Positions 12,401-25,341 are shown, numbered from the stretch's first letter. The stretch is DNA of 64,000 nucleotides from Spizellomyces punctatus DAOM BR117 (GCF_000182565.1 NW_015971553.1:124001-188000); one strand, 5' to 3'. The notes: a model not told the origin generated them from the letters alone. Made by a program: numbers and translations.

Positions 12401-14822
12401 GTCTCTTTCTTTCGAATAACCCGGATGAAAATGTTCCCATCCCCATCCTTGTCACTCTCCACCATGCTTTCCGCATATTCCCTCAAGTTTGGCACACTTG
12501 GCCGCTTCTTCCGAATCTTGGCGCTCCAGGTAGCAAACCACTTTAATGACCGTCCTGGCTTCCCCTCCACACCGTCTGACGCATTCATGTCCTCTGCACC
12601 AGTAGACTGAGAAATAGGGAATACTGCTCGTATGTTTCTATCAAGCAGGGCGTTCAACGCAGCAACCCATTTCTCTTTTTGTTCCGGATTGAACGCAGTA
12701 ATGGATAGTGTCCTCGCTTTGCTCTCTTCAGTGAGGTACGATATTTGAAACGATAGATTGAAAGCTGCAAACGAGATCAGGATCCTAGAATAGTCTCCAG
12801 GCAAGATCAAACTGGGCACCTACCATCTCCTTCCACATGGTCATTCACCGCAAGCACTACCGTCCTACTCAATGGTAATTTCTCAATAAGCTTAAAGGTT
12901 ATGTCTCCAGTTTTATTGTTCAGTGGCCGAGCGATGACCAAGACGTATTCGAGTAGATAGAATTTTCGCTCTCGTTTCCGAACGCTCTCCTGCAGTTTGA
13001 GATTTCCTTCTAGTACCATGTCACCGTACAACTCAAGAGACGGGCCCTGTTGATAGATTAGATTCGCATGGTCCGACAATGTTAAACAGTAATATTCCCG
13101 TACCTCCCACCCATCGATTCGCCCACTGAGGCTCCGGATCATGGCCCTGCGCTCAATGAGCTTCCTTCTATCCTCAATGCTGGTCAAAATCTTATCTAAT
13201 CGCTGGCAGGCGGTAGAGAGTGATTCGAAATCAGCGTGTTGCGGATCGGTTCCACTCAATAGATTCTTCAAAGCCATGGAAAACTTGTTTTTCCATTGAG
13301 CAGGTTTGTGCAGGAATGAAACCATATGGAGAATGGGCGGAGTGGAATTGCTGCTCGTCGTCTACAGCAAGTTTAGATATGGTTCAATCGGCTATGTCAT
13401 GCTCAAGTATATGATGTCCAGACATACCTGTAAAAATCGTGTCATCAATGAATTCTGCCCATACTTGGTCGAAACCGTCATAGCATTCGGTAGATTTCCA
13501 CAGTACTCATTATAAACTTCGCTGAATCGATCGGACTGACAAGGTTCTTTCGCTTCAGTACAATTGTTTTTTTGCAAGTAATTGCATTGGCGACATCTTA
13601 CCAAACTCAGGAACGCTTGGCCAAATAATTGTGACCCTCCGGCAGCGCTTTCAAGGGCCTCTACCAAATCCTTTTCAAAATCAACCAAATCTTCTATGTT
13701 TCCAAAAATTGTCTGATGATCGTTGGGCGGAAACCAATCGAGCTGATACAGTGGGTAGACAAATTCCTTTATGACAGAAAATAATGAGTTTCGAACGTCG
13801 TGATGCCAGCAATTGTCACATGTCACACTCACATCCATAAACCGCTGGAGAGACTCAAGATATTGCTTTTCCGCAGCGATAAGTGAGCCAGCCAGTGCGA
13901 TTCGATATCCCTCCTGCTTTGCAGTCTCTGGATCGGTATTTGCATCGGACGGGCATTGTACACTTTGGATTTCGTTGTTCATAAGCATTGTTTTGACACG
14001 GAGGTCGTCCAGCTCTTCAAGTGTGTTGGCAAATGGTCCAATCTACATGATCAAATGTATCAGCATCGGGTGCTATGTTCCCTATGTGGCGGATCAATTA
14101 ATGAGACGATTTTACCTCTCCGTCCGCCAGATCCTCTGGAGCCACGGTGTAGTTCTCCACATGATTCGCAGGAAACCATCCGACACGCTGGTCCAGCTGT
14201 CCTTCCCACCAACCTCCTTCTACCTTCCTCACCACCCGAATCACCTGGCCCTCTACAAAGGACAACTCATCATTTTTGTCCGCTGTGTATGGGTAGCTCG
14301 TGATGCAAAGTGTCAAATTCGCAGGGTTGAGAAGATGCTGCTCATCGCAGCTTTCATCCTTTTCCGGAGACCGCGGAAGCGACGTAGCCTGACGGTTACC
14401 CACCGGTGGTGAAGGTGAGCGACGCGCTGATATACCAGAGACATGTCAATGAGAGTGCAAAGGACCAATTCAAAAAACGGTGAGACTCCAGTACCTATGT
14501 CACACTCTCGTAGTATGTGCTGTCCGTCCACGCGGCGCAGTGGAGTTTTGCGGGCTCCGGGGTGTGGTCTCGATGATTTAAAGATGCTCACGGGTTTATA
14601 ATCTAATGTATTGGGTGACGAAGTGGGCGTTGCTTTCTCTGCATGGATGGAGGTGAAATGCTCTGGGATCCAGTGCTCCAACGTTGTTACACCTAAGGAT
14701 ATCGGGATCTCGGGTAGGGAATAATGGCAGTCTAGTGATCCCTCAAGGTGCGATCCTTCGCCTTTTCCCGGCAGAACCATCTGCGGGGCATCGCCAGGAG
14801 CTACTTCCTCAGTTGTAAGCAT
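9478..14822 (-). CDS. SH3-DH-PH Rho guanine nucleotide exchange factor
   Basis: Seven exons, complement(9478-12764, 12824-13361, 13428-13535, 13602-13766, 13833-14042, 14116-14426, 14495-14822), give exactly 1648 aa. Domains in order: an SH3 at ~140-200 (ITSYPYTADKNDELSF, GGWWEGQL, GWFPANHVENY); a divergent DH domain at ~245-440, starting AAEKQYLESLQRFMD and passing through TIFGNIEDL; a PH domain at ~445-590 ending WVAALNALL; then ~1000 residues of S/T/P-rich, probably phosphorylated, disordered sequence. It ends in a short coiled coil (CEAMATEIRQLKNQLKAVE). The SH3-DH-PH order recalls PIX/intersectin-type GEFs for Rac/Cdc42. Two 66-nt introns in the DH region are stop-free and in phase, so retention would insert 22 residues. 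A plausible non-coding or extra 5' exon ends near 14934 (AAC/GTAAGT). Confidence 0.88.
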
Positions 14823-16595
14823 CGTAGCAACACGAGCGCCAGTCTACATGAAATATAATGATCCTCTTCAGTAAACTCTCAAATGACAAATGGCCACAGC
14901 GATGCTCTGCTTTGTTCCATACACCGAAACTTACGTTCTGGTTCTTCTTTGATTCCAAATATGAACACTGTTTTCCCTGTTCAAGCGAAGCGATCGTAAA
15001 CAGCGAACAAGAGCGTTTTGAAGCGTGCCTTTCTGCGTTCCAAGCAGGCAGAGAGGCTCGTCCGACGAGGCTGCGCAGACAAGACCACGGCGGGGCTAAG
15101 TTTCAATGTCAGTCTGTTCAGCAGAGGTTGAAGGTTTGAGGCTGGTTCTGACGTTTGGGTAGCTCTCTTGATGTCTGTGCGGTGCCGCCAGTATGTGGGT
15201 CTTAACGCTGAGCTGACACGTCCACCCGTGATAGACAAAACGGTAGTGGTTTCCTTGGGCGACTCTCTCAAATCACGTTGTGTCAAAGGAATGGGAATGC
15301 ACAGAATAGCGCTGGGAGGCAATGTTAGCTTGTGCTGATCCTCTTGCACGAAACAAAAATTCTCGACATGCAGCTGTTTCACAAAAGCAGCTGGGAAGGA
15401 ACGAGATGTGCGATCTATGGGTAAGGAAATCGAGAGGGGGAAAAGGACGTCAAAACGAAGCGCCGGCCAAGGCAGAGTTCCTTCCTGACCTCCTCCCACT
15501 CCATGTTGGTTTCCAAGCCCCTTGATGAGTGATAAATGATTCCAATGCGGATTGTTATTTGGACTTTTGGCATGTGTTATGCATTCGATTTTTGGATAAT
15601 TTAATCATTTATCAGAAATGGACAGAGAGCAAAGGTGAAAATGGAGCACAAAGGCAAAAAGCAAAAAATCCCGTCATGCAAGCGGACAAGGCAAACATTG
15701 GGCAAACTTTGTCATCCGCATGGTTTTTATCAACACAAAAACAAAAGGCAAGATTGCGAGCAATTTGACACATGAGCGTTTGAAATTCGGCCGCCGTCGA
15801 CGTCATTTGCCGAGACTTTGCGGCTCTGCTCAAGTGTCAAAGACAAGTAGAAGGAACAACTCGCGAAGCCTCTGCAGGAACACAGCCAGACGAGTTTTGC
15901 ACGTGTAAAAAGCGTCCATCACGGCGGCGTGGAACAGGGCGACCCGCCAACTGGGTGCTGAGTTGCGACAAATGTTTTCATAAATTTGGCCAAACTACCC
16001 CAAACTTATGCCAATCCCTACGCAACCCTAACTCCAGTTATGAGGGGTGTGCAACGGACATTTTCGGACAGCTCCGATAAAATTATAACCGGCTTAAAGT
16101 GGTTTGTTTTCGGTGATCACCATCACATCAATTAATCGATCGTTGACGATTCAACCTTGTTCAATAAACTGTCACGCTTGTTGATGGTTTTCAAAGCAAC
16201 TTCTCTTGCCCGATACAGTGCCGTCTAGAGGATGTGCCTTCCAGCAATGCAATATAGCTTTGGAATCGAGTGTATGATGTATGATCCCAGGGCTATTGAT
16301 AAAGCGCGGGAGCAGATGGAGACAGTATGCGTTAGACGAACTTGCAAGTCAAGGACAGAATGGAAAGAAGTTATTTTGTTTGGGTGTTGAGCGCTGGTTT
16401 GCTCGCCGATCCAGCCGATCAACACGGCACGTGATTGCGGCATTCTCCTAAGTGTCGATCACACATTGCCTGCGCATGGTGTGTGTGGGGAAGCAACTTG
16501 TGCATTGCATTTCTTCCCCGCGCGCGGCCCATTTCTTTTATTTAGGCCGTCAGCGTATCCTCCCCCAGTCCAAAAGGTATCCAAATAATCAGAAA
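14823..16595. other. Divergent intergenic region
   Basis: Lies between the starts of the RhoGEF (-) and RING (+) genes. A credible 5' UTR intron of the RhoGEF spans about 14844-14933 (donor GTAAGT, acceptor TGTAG). Otherwise no supported gene; the 172-codon open frame at 14981-15499 (-) begins with a non-ATG codon and has no recognisable content. Confidence 0.45.
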
Positions 16596-19543
16596 ATGTC
16601 GGATCTCTTCCAATTCTACGCACGGAATAGAGGGGTTGTTGTGCCGGATTTGCTAGCCGCTAGTGTTCTACACAATCCGTCCAGTCAAGAAAGTCCATAC
16701 TCCCTTCTCGCTCTTCTCGGTTCAAAGTTTGATTTACGTCGATCAAAGGGGCTGACTTCGTACCTTGTACGCCATCCTGATGTCCTTGAAATCTTGTTCT
16801 CCACCCTATGTGGAATGGCTCCCGATGTGGTTGAGATCGAGCGCCACGTCATGTCCCTTCCCGCTGGGTCACTAGGAACTGATACGAAGCGGATGAGTTT
16901 TGTCAGTTTCTTGGAAAAATGCGAGACGTTGAGCAAAAGTGACGCGTCGGTTGAATCTTTATATAAAAGACTGCTGGATCTGCTGGAGCACGCTGATGTC
17001 TGCTTCGTATGCATGGATCGCAGTGTCGATATTGTCTTTGAATGCGGTCATGTTCTCTGCGAGGAATGCTCATTACAGATATTCGAACGATGCCCCTTTT
17101 GTCGGAGAAACATCAAGGATCCTGCGCATCGGATGCATCTATCCGACGTTCGAAATGCCAGTGCTATGGAGATAGAGGCGCCTGTCAAGTCAGCACCACA
17201 GCGTGCGCGTCAATCTTTAGAATTGCGAAAGGATAAATCTGCATATTTGGTAGAGCGTATTGAGGCTCTTCAGTGCAACACAACTACGCTGGATGAAGCT
17301 GAAAAGACAGAATGGAATCTGTTGGTTGATCGGGCACCGGATACTGTTAAGACTGCAACACAGTCAAATCCTTTCCGATCACAGGAGACCAAAGCCTGGG
17401 TTTGCGCAAAATTGATCCTAAAGCTTGCACCGCTTCATAAGGGCAAGCCATGGACGGAAGCAGAAAGGCAAACAGCGTTCGAGTAAGTGACTTATACGTG
17501 TCGTTCAACGTATGGCCTTGACTTTGACCGTCTTTTTCAATAGAATTGTTCGAAATGTCACTACACCATCGCAACTCCACCGATTTCTCGCCGTCATTGC
17601 TGGCAATGATCCTACTACCGATGCCCAGATTAGCCGCTCAATGCCCCGTAAACTCCGAACATTAGTGACGCATATTGTGAATAATATCAAATCCGGCGCT
17701 GATTCCGTAGACTTTCATCGGAGAGACGACAAGGGCTTTTGGAAAATGCTTTTTGCAAAAGTGCATATCACGGAGAAGAGAAAGCGCAAAAGGTTTGCGA
17801 AGGCTCAGGCTACCGGTATGTATTTATGTGACTTCAACCCTAAATGAGCGACAGTTTTAAAGCTTTCCCCCAGCCACCGTGCTCAGGACAAATAAGCTCT
17901 CCGACGACCAACGTGCTGAGGCGATCAAGTTTAAAGTTTTGGATACGAATGGACAACGTCCGAAAACATCAATCCATGATCTGAATGTTGCCATACGTGA
18001 TCGCGACGTGTCAGCTATAGTGGCTAGCTTGTCCAAAGATAGTGGCCTGTGTTTCCGATATCTTCGCTTACTGGCTACACGTTTGCGAGATAGCATCGAG
18101 GATGTAGAGAAATGGAGAGCTTTCGTGGAAAAGATGGCGCCACAGTGGAGTGTTCGACAGTTGATTGAACTCAAGCATATATTCGTAAAGTGCTTGGAAC
18201 AGTCAGAGGACGATAACAATGTAGAGATAGGAGCTGCCTCGAATCCTGTTGGTGAATCGGCGGAGCAGACCACGAAATGTAGGCGAGTCATACTTACCCG
18301 GAAGGGATCGCTGTATCAGGAGCCACCAATCAGTGATTCTGACGAGGCTTTCCCCCTCTATCCACGAAAGGACATAACGCATGTTGCTCTCCAGTGTCTG
18401 GAAGCACAAATTGAGAGTAAACTCACCTTGTCCGACAGATTCCATGGCGTGCTTTTGGAGGATACCCCAACATCACGGTTAGGCTACAGAGACCGCCTAC
18501 TGCCACGTGGCAACCCACCCAACGTTCCTCAATGGGCACTGAAGCAGATTTTCAATCGGGGCGACTTCATACCCCTTCCTTTGAACTCTGAAATTCTGGC
18601 GTATATCTATTGGAAGCAGAAAATAGACCGAGTCGACCTAGATCTATCCGTATTCGGAGTTGACGAACAATGCGTGGCTGTCGCAGGTGATACGAAATGC
18701 GATTATACCTCCCTAGACGCTTTCGGCGGTGCAATGCAGCATAGTGGAGACCTGATGTCAGCACCTAACGGGGCTTCAGAATATGTTCGCTTTCGCATTC
18801 GAGATGTCCTTCAAGCGAGTCCTCAGACGAGGTACCTTGTCGTCTCAGTGTTTTCTTACAATAAGGTGGCGTTTGATAATTTGGACTGTGCAATTGTCGG
18901 TGCTGGCGTTCTACCTGCTGGAGCAGCGGAACACGAGGGGGACGTGGAGAGCAACGCAAACCTCCATCTAGCCGAATCCGGCCCAGCGTCATCGACTACC
19001 CTCGGAGTCGCTGGTCTTCGTGGCTCATCGATGATGAACTTGGCTGGCATTATTGATTGCAACCCCGAGAATCCCGGGATGTGGTTGACTGGCATCAATG
19101 TTGGTGGCGCATCAAACTCGTTTCTTTCTGTTGACAGCAATGGGGTGACGGTTTGTAGGGACGTGGCGGGATTCTTGAAATGGAGAGCCACGAATGCCCC
19201 ACCAAGTGTGGAGTGGGTATTGGCACATGCCGGGGCAGCGATTGGAACTGTTGCTGTAAAAAAGTCCAGGGGAAAGCAAGAGTTGGAGAACATGCTGCAT
19301 GATATGAGTATAGATGAGACAACTCTGGGCGATCAACAAACGGGACAGAATGATGCGGAGGACTATTTTGAAATCTATCACCGACAGCCAACGGAAACTA
19401 AGGAGACGTTTATGACTCGCGTACTAACTCCTGGGATGGAACCTGATCTGTGCGTCAATGACTTGAAAGAAGTGGACGTTACAGGGAACGATGGGGGTGT
19501 GAAGCGCAAATGGCTGGATGATTGGAAGGTTGTATATGCCTAA
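16596..19543 (+). CDS. RING-finger protein with MXAN_6230/SCO0930-like C-terminal region
   Basis: Exons 16596-17482, 17544-17815 and 17874-19543 give 942 aa. A C3HC4 RING sits at 136-169 (C136, C139, C150, H152, C155, C158, C166, C169), suggesting a ubiquitin ligase. The middle is helical and unassigned. The C-terminal ~330 residues contain RGDFIPLPLNSEILAYIYW, RVDLDLSVF, CDYTSL, HSGDL.SAP.GASEYV and RYLVVSVFSYNKVAFDNL. I recognise this set from the bacterial family named MXAN_6230/SCO0930 RING domain-containing protein, which has the same RING-then-C-terminal-domain order; the DLDLS motif also recalls TerD-like folds. The start MSDLFQFYARN was chosen because the upstream in-frame ATG leads to a basic segment without family resemblance. 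Its cellular role is unknown. Confidence 0.85.
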
Positions 19544-19810
19544 CCCGGACTCAAGATTGTATATCCATTTTAATATGTGTAATTATCTCATGTGGTCGAA
19601 TACATCAACTGTAGCTACCAACTGGATTTTATCCAATCGTCTGAGCATTGGTTGAAAGTTGAGGTTACCCAGTGTAAAATCAGGGATGAGCATTATTCCC
19701 GAAATACATCACGGTTGCCTATTAACACTCTGGTACAACTACACATACCATCTAACTACAGTGATTCAAAAGTACATATATAAGAAACGAGGCTCCGAGA
19801 AACAATCAAA

Positions 19811-20414
19811 CTAGAGCACAAGAGCTACGACACCAGCCAAGCCAGCCGCAGCAGCACCAGTAACAACATTCATCAAGTTCTGGCCAACCGCACTGTTCTT
19901 CTGGGCTGACGTTGCAGGAGGAGTAGCTGTAGCAGACGGCGCTGAGCCGACCGGTGTGGGCGTCGCGGAGGGAAGAACAGAGGTAGTGGCAGTCAAGTCC
20001 CAAGGTGCAGGTCGAGGAAGGGCGGCAGGGTTCAGACCTGCGGCTCCGCAAAGAGCAGTTTGCTGCGGTAAAGCTCCTCCATCCCGTTCAGCAGTGACGT
20101 TAGGGCTGCTCGCGCACAGGTTGTAACAGTTGCTGAAGAACACAAGAAAAAAAATAGCGTGTTAGCGTCGGGTAAAGAATCAGAACACACTGCAAACACA
20201 GCAGGCAAAGAACATACACATTGTTGACTGCGGCATAACACAAACAGTACGAGTATAATGTCGCATTTGCCCTAGGACCCGTCTGAAGAGGGCCGCAAGT
20301 GGCCTGCCTAAACTGGTCAATGCTTGTCTTGCAAGCGGTGAAACCATTCATGTCACATGGTGCTTGCGCGAGGACCGAGGCGAAGAGAGTCAAAATGATA
20401 GTCAAGGACTTCAT
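19811..20414 (-). CDS. Small GPI-anchored, eight-cysteine secreted protein
   Basis: Exons complement(19811-20132, 20218-20414) give 172 aa. A clear signal peptide (MKSLTIILTLFASVLAQA) is followed by a ~85-residue domain with eight cysteines, including the pairs YCLC and NCYNLC. A P/S/T/A-rich stalk comes next, then a C-terminal hydrophobic tail (GAAAAGLAGVVALVL) preceded by small residues, as expected for GPI attachment. It is most likely a cell-wall or plasma-membrane surface protein. The cysteine spacing is not that of CFEM or a hydrophobin as far as I can tell. The donor used is AATGT/GTATGT; the nearby alternative GTGTAT breaks the frame. Confidence 0.85.
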
Positions 20415-21416
20415 GGCTGTTCAAGTGTTAGATGAGTGTGTAGCGATGAGATGCAAGGCAAGTCAAAGCAGCCAGTGCTTTTTGTACTGCGAACAAATGG
20501 AATTCCCAGCCCGATTTTTGCTTCTTTGGGACAAAATGAAATTCACGTCACGTTAACGACGTGAGGCTTCTTTCCTTTTTCGCTTCGTTTCCATCTGTTC
20601 CGCATTGCAAAAAAAAGGTTTTGGAAAAGCAAGCAGAGCGCTGCTGCGCAAAAGCGAAATGTGATGACGGAGAACAAACTTCCTGTTATGAAGGGGGGTG
20701 ATCCCCTAAGGCGAGTTTGGGGCGCGCGTTTCCAGCAGTTGCTGTGCGGTTGGTAGGACTGAACGCCATCAACACCCATGAGGTTGTTTACCCTTTTGCT
20801 ATTTGCTTGCAAAGGCAAGGTTGTTTGGGCATTTGGTTATGACTTGTAGTAGAATCACGCATTGGACCGCATACGCCAGAGCACACGCGTACACAACAAT
20901 ACTTGAAACTGTGTGCATTAGTGTTCAAAAATGGTTATCCCAGCCGGAGTGCGAGCTGCGTGCTTACTGGGTGGTAAGGCATTGCTTCATGTGTGGACCG
21001 AACGGATTAGAACGCATTCGCAGTGCCTGAAAGAACTTTGTCGGACTTTTGTCCACCGTCCTAATGCCATTTCGCAAAGCCTCCCAATTACACAATCCAA
21101 TATCTTGCATCGGCTGCAAGATATATTTATATGGATCGATCATTAAAGCCGGAAGGGAATTCTTGGATGTCACGATGCATATCCCTGGAATCCATTCTTT
21201 TGTCCAATGCAATGCAGTACCAGAGAGACCGCTGGATGATGGCTTAGCTCCGAGATGCACGTGCGAACCTTAAATATGCTATAGCCTGCAACTTTTCCTG
21301 AACCTTGTCCTTGGTCTTTCCCAGCCCATTGAAAGGGAAACAAAGGGACAGAGACAGCGCAGAAAGCTGGCAACTGAAAAGCAGGTTGGGGTGGAGAACC
21401 GAGATCTTGCGTAGCA
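20415..21416. other. Divergent intergenic region
   Basis: A 1-kb spacer between the GPI-protein start (-) and the spermidine-synthase-like start (+). No gene or repeat recognised; short overlapping open frames only. Confidence 0.5.
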
Positions 21417-23437
21417 ATGGCACGAACACGGAGAGCATTGCCCATCCAATACGTCTTGACACTTGCGCTAACATGTCTGACTGCTCCGCTCCTTTTTGCA
21501 AATGTTGCTCGTTTTGTTGCGCCAATCTACGGTCACTTCCTCGCAAGCCAGTACCACTTTCACGCTGCAACTGCGTCAGTTTTGATCGGTGGGGTGTTGG
21601 GTTACTTTAGAGTTCCAAAGAATGCACGGTTGCCTTTGTCGATAGGCATAGCGTCCCTATTGGGACTAATGATTGGCTACATGCGCTTCTCCTTCGACTA
21701 TAGTGGCACACTAGGTCCTACATTCGGCCCTCTTGTGAGCATGGCAATAGTCTATCCAGTCCTGGGCCTCCAAGCCGCAGCATTAGTATCGAGACTCCCG
21801 CAAAAGAAGATGGACAGTGCTCTCCTCGTTTGCGGAGTGTTAGTTGGCAGTTTTTTGAATGCGAAGAAAGTAGACACATTAGCTCGGAAGTTGGTGGATG
21901 TGAAGACGTGCGGCATCATCGACCTGGCAATTTATGGATGGATTACATTAGCGTTCTTGGATGCACTGGACATGTGGCCCCGCACGGTAGACGTACCATC
22001 ACCTGCGTTGCAGGAAGAGAAATCCAACGCAGATAGTAAAGGAGAAAAAAAGGGGAAAAAGAGAACATCTGGCAAACAAGAAGAAAAAAAGGAGACTGGT
22101 GTGCAATCGACCGCACCTCTTCCAGCATCCGACGGTCGTAGTGTGATGAGCAAGAGCTTTAACCTTATATTGGCTATCGCACTACCGCTGCTCCTACGGA
22201 GCTCTTTCGATGGAGGACTTCAGTGCAACTTGCCCTCTGTCAAGGTGAGAAGGTGAGTGATTGGATTTAGACATCCAAACCTCACATCGTCTTGTATTTA
22301 TTGGGAGATCGTAATGGAATCTAAGTCACCCTCTTTAGCCTGAGCAACACGGCAAGTACTCAATTCTAGCGCGTGACGAGTCTGTCACTGGCTACCTGTC
22401 GGTCATTGAGGATCCCAATCTCCACGATGGTACACGCTTTTTGCGCTGTGATCATTCTCTCATCGGCGGTGCTTACCTGCAGCATGAGATGGATTCTGTC
22501 TTTGGATCGTTCTACTATCTTGACTTTGTTCGCTTTGTCGACCGCAAAAAGGACGACACTGAGAGGGCTTTGCAGATGTAAGCACCTCGTCGTGGTATCT
22601 TTCCTTTCTACAAGCTTGATACTGACGGCAATATAGCGGATTGGGCATAGGTGTGACAACGCGGTCGCTGACCCTTCACACACCAATCCAGGTAGACTTG
22701 GTGGAACTCGACCCGATTGTGTATACCTATGCACGCAAGTATTTTGATCTACCGGAACCTCATTCTGTTCACTTTGGGGACGGCCGGGCTTTCCTCGATG
22801 AATCTCCCGACGGTGTATACGATTATGTTTTACATGATGTGTTCACGGGAGGCTTGGTTCCGTCAACGTTATTTTCGGTTGAAGCGCTTCAGAATGTCCG
22901 CAGGGTGTTGAAGCCCAACGGAGTTTTGGCTTTGGTATGGCTTATCTCTTACTCTGTCTTGACAAGCCGAACGGCTTTTTCTTAAATTGATATCTGATGT
23001 TAGAACTACGTTGGAACACTGGATTCTCTCGCCACTAAGGCCGTCATCAAGACTTTACATACAGTATGTCACGTCTTTCATGTCATTCCGTGGCTGCTAC
23101 TTATCAATTATAACAGGTGTTTCCGAACCTCGAATGCTATACAGAAGACCCTAAAGAAGCAGCCGGTCCGGATGCCATATATAACATTGTTTTCTTTGCG
23201 TCGAGCAAGCGGATTGTATTTCTCCCCCCGAGCCAGGATGACATGGCGAGAGGAGGCTTGTATGCAGAGTTTCTCAAGACATTTGATGATCATCGGGTTG
23301 ATCTGGATTTCAGAACCGTGGCTGGGGAGCTGATGACGGATAAGAAAAACATGTTGCCCAAATTACAAATTGAGAGCGCTAAGAAGCATTGGAAAGTGAT
23401 GAGGACGCTGTTCGGGATCGAGTTTTGGGGAGTCTAA
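21417..23437 (+). CDS. Membrane-anchored spermidine synthase-like protein
   Basis: Exons 21417-22244, 22339-22577, 22637-22934, 23004-23063 and 23117-23437 give 581 aa. The first ~180 residues hold about five to six hydrophobic segments; a lysine-rich linker follows (~200-235), then another hydrophobic helix. The C-terminal half is a Rossmann aminopropyl/methyltransferase of the spermidine synthase superfamily: IGLGIGVTTRSL (glycine-rich SAM loop), VELDPIVYTYARKYF, GDGRAFL, DYVLHDVF and a VRRVLKPNGVLALNYVG block. Whether it makes polyamines or methylates a substrate cannot be told; the gate-keeping DAF/DVF region reads HDVFTGG. It belongs to a fungal membrane-bound relative group, not to the canonical soluble Spe3. 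Confidence 0.85.
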
Positions 23438-23771
23438 AGACTTTGTATGCCGTTGTGCAAGGAGTGCCTTATTCCTAGGGCCAAAGTCTCTAATATATTT
23501 GATGTTCACTGCTTTGGCTGTGTATATCGCACATTAAACTGATATTGCCTTTTACCTAACGCCTGCATTGACTTGGTGCTATCTGTTGTCTTAATAACCT
23601 CACTTACAGCCGAATGGAATGTCACTAAATGCGCGACTGTTTGGATTGTGTCATGATGTGTCATCAGTCGGCAAGCCACGAGATAATGTTCTCCTTGGTA
23701 CATGGTCATCCTCATGTTCCTCGCACCCGTCGCTTTATGCTTCCAGCTATCAGAATTCTTGTAAAGCCAAT

Positions 23772-25341
23772 ATGGATCCTGGTGTTCAGTCTGCCATCAC
23801 TGAAGGCTACAATGCTCTTGGCAAGGTTCCCATATCAGCTCTGCTGAGGCACCGAAGGTACAGAAAGGGGTCGTCGGGTTTGATTTCTGTCCCAGACGAC
23901 ACAACGTTAGGCGAAGTGATGTCGCTGTTGCGGACTGAGGGAATCCTCGCAGTTCCCGTTTATAAAGAAGTTGAAGGGGATACCTTTGGCAAAGAATATA
24001 CTGGTGGGTATTCGTAGAAAACGCCGGTATCGACTTTAATTTACAATGCTTTTCGGTAGGCATCGTCAGCATCTATGATGTTCTGGCGTTCACGGTCTTT
24101 CAAAAAATATTTGATCAAATGGAGTATGTTGTTCCGTTTACCCACGCTGTGAACCCCCTGGTATGTCTGGAGTCTAAACCCTCTCTGGATTTACCAGCCC
24201 GGGGAGTAGCGAGTTTGTTGGAGATGACGAAGACAAACTGAAAGACTTTATCGACTCCATAGTGGAGGGGCAGCAAGTTTACTTTAACACTCCGGTGAGG
24301 TCGGGTTCATATTGACATTTTTAGTCATGGAGCCTCATGCCATGCAATTCGTGTGTAGGTTAGGGATCTTGTAGGCATGAGTCGCGAAAGCCAAGAATCC
24401 TGGACGTTGAACTCGTCCAGTCCTATATCAAGCCTTTTGCAAATGCTCACCACCGCAGCCTATCATCGCGTATTGGTAATTGACGAGGACGCTTTGGCTG
24501 CCTCTGCCATGGGCGACGACGATGGACCTGGTCCGACTGCTCCACCAACTGGATCATCTATCACAATGGTGACTCAGGTAGGTGTGATTAGTAGCAGCGG
24601 TTAAGGCATTTCTCTAGCTGATTGTTTTATACCAAGACGGACTTGTTATATTTCCTCATGGAACATACAGATATCGCCCCAAAATTGATGGCTACTATTC
24701 TCAATTTGCCTGCTCAAACTGTTGACGAACTTGCTGCACGACGTGCCACAGAAGGAGATGCAAACCAAGTGTCAGGAAACCGTAAACATACCAGTAGGGT
24801 AGTGACAGTGCCAGATTCGGTTACCGCGCTTGAAGCATTCCGGTAGGTCTGTCTATGAGATTCTTACATAGCAGCAGTGAAGTTACAGTTGGGTCCATAT
24901 TTTCAAGTGTCATGTACACACACGGAGTAACCGCCGTTCCAGTCATTGATAAAGACGGCGGATTAGCTGCCAACTTGAGTGCATCGGACCTTCGTGGGAT
25001 CAGTACAACAAATCTAGAGTGTCTCCTTGATAACGTCTATACCTTCCTTGAGGTAGACACTAGAAGACGAGCGGATCAAGTGAAAGCAGACCAACTCAAG
25101 TTTGTTGAACCTGAAGCATCATTGCAACAGGTCGTCAATTTGGTAAGATGATGATCAAGCGGATAACACTTTTGCAACCTTTGCAATTGTCATCTTACTG
25201 ATCAATCATTTATAGATGCTTGGGTCCCATGTACATCGTGTGTGGATTGCAGGAGAGGGGGATAAGCCTATTGGTGTCGTAACTCTCTCCGATGTCCTGA
25301 GTACACTTGTACCGGATGGGATGATGGCCGTGGAGCAGTAA
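23772..25341 (+). CDS. CBS-domain protein, four-repeat type
   Basis: Seven exons (23772-24003, 24060-24123, 24198-24294, 24359-24577, 24637-24842, 24908-25142, 25216-25341) give 392 aa with perfect phase. Recognisable CBS elements are PDDTTLGEVMSLLRTEGILAVPVY, LLQMLTTAAYHRVLVID, VPDSVTALEAFR joined to VMYTHGVTAVPVIDKDG, and VVNLMLGSHVHRVWIAG with GVVTLSDVL. Four CBS repeats forming two Bateman modules suggest a nucleotide-sensing protein of the SNF4/AMPK-gamma or Sds23 type, but neither family is decisively matched. The exon boundary inside the third repeat (donor CG/GTAGGT, acceptor TTCAAG) was chosen because it restores the CBS core. Confidence 0.85.

Noticed and set aside
14981-15499. 172-codon minus-strand open frame upstream of the RhoGEF
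   Set aside because: Non-ATG start, no recognisable domain, and its frame does not join the RhoGEF exon; only the GTAAGT donor near 14933 looks real, as a leader intron.
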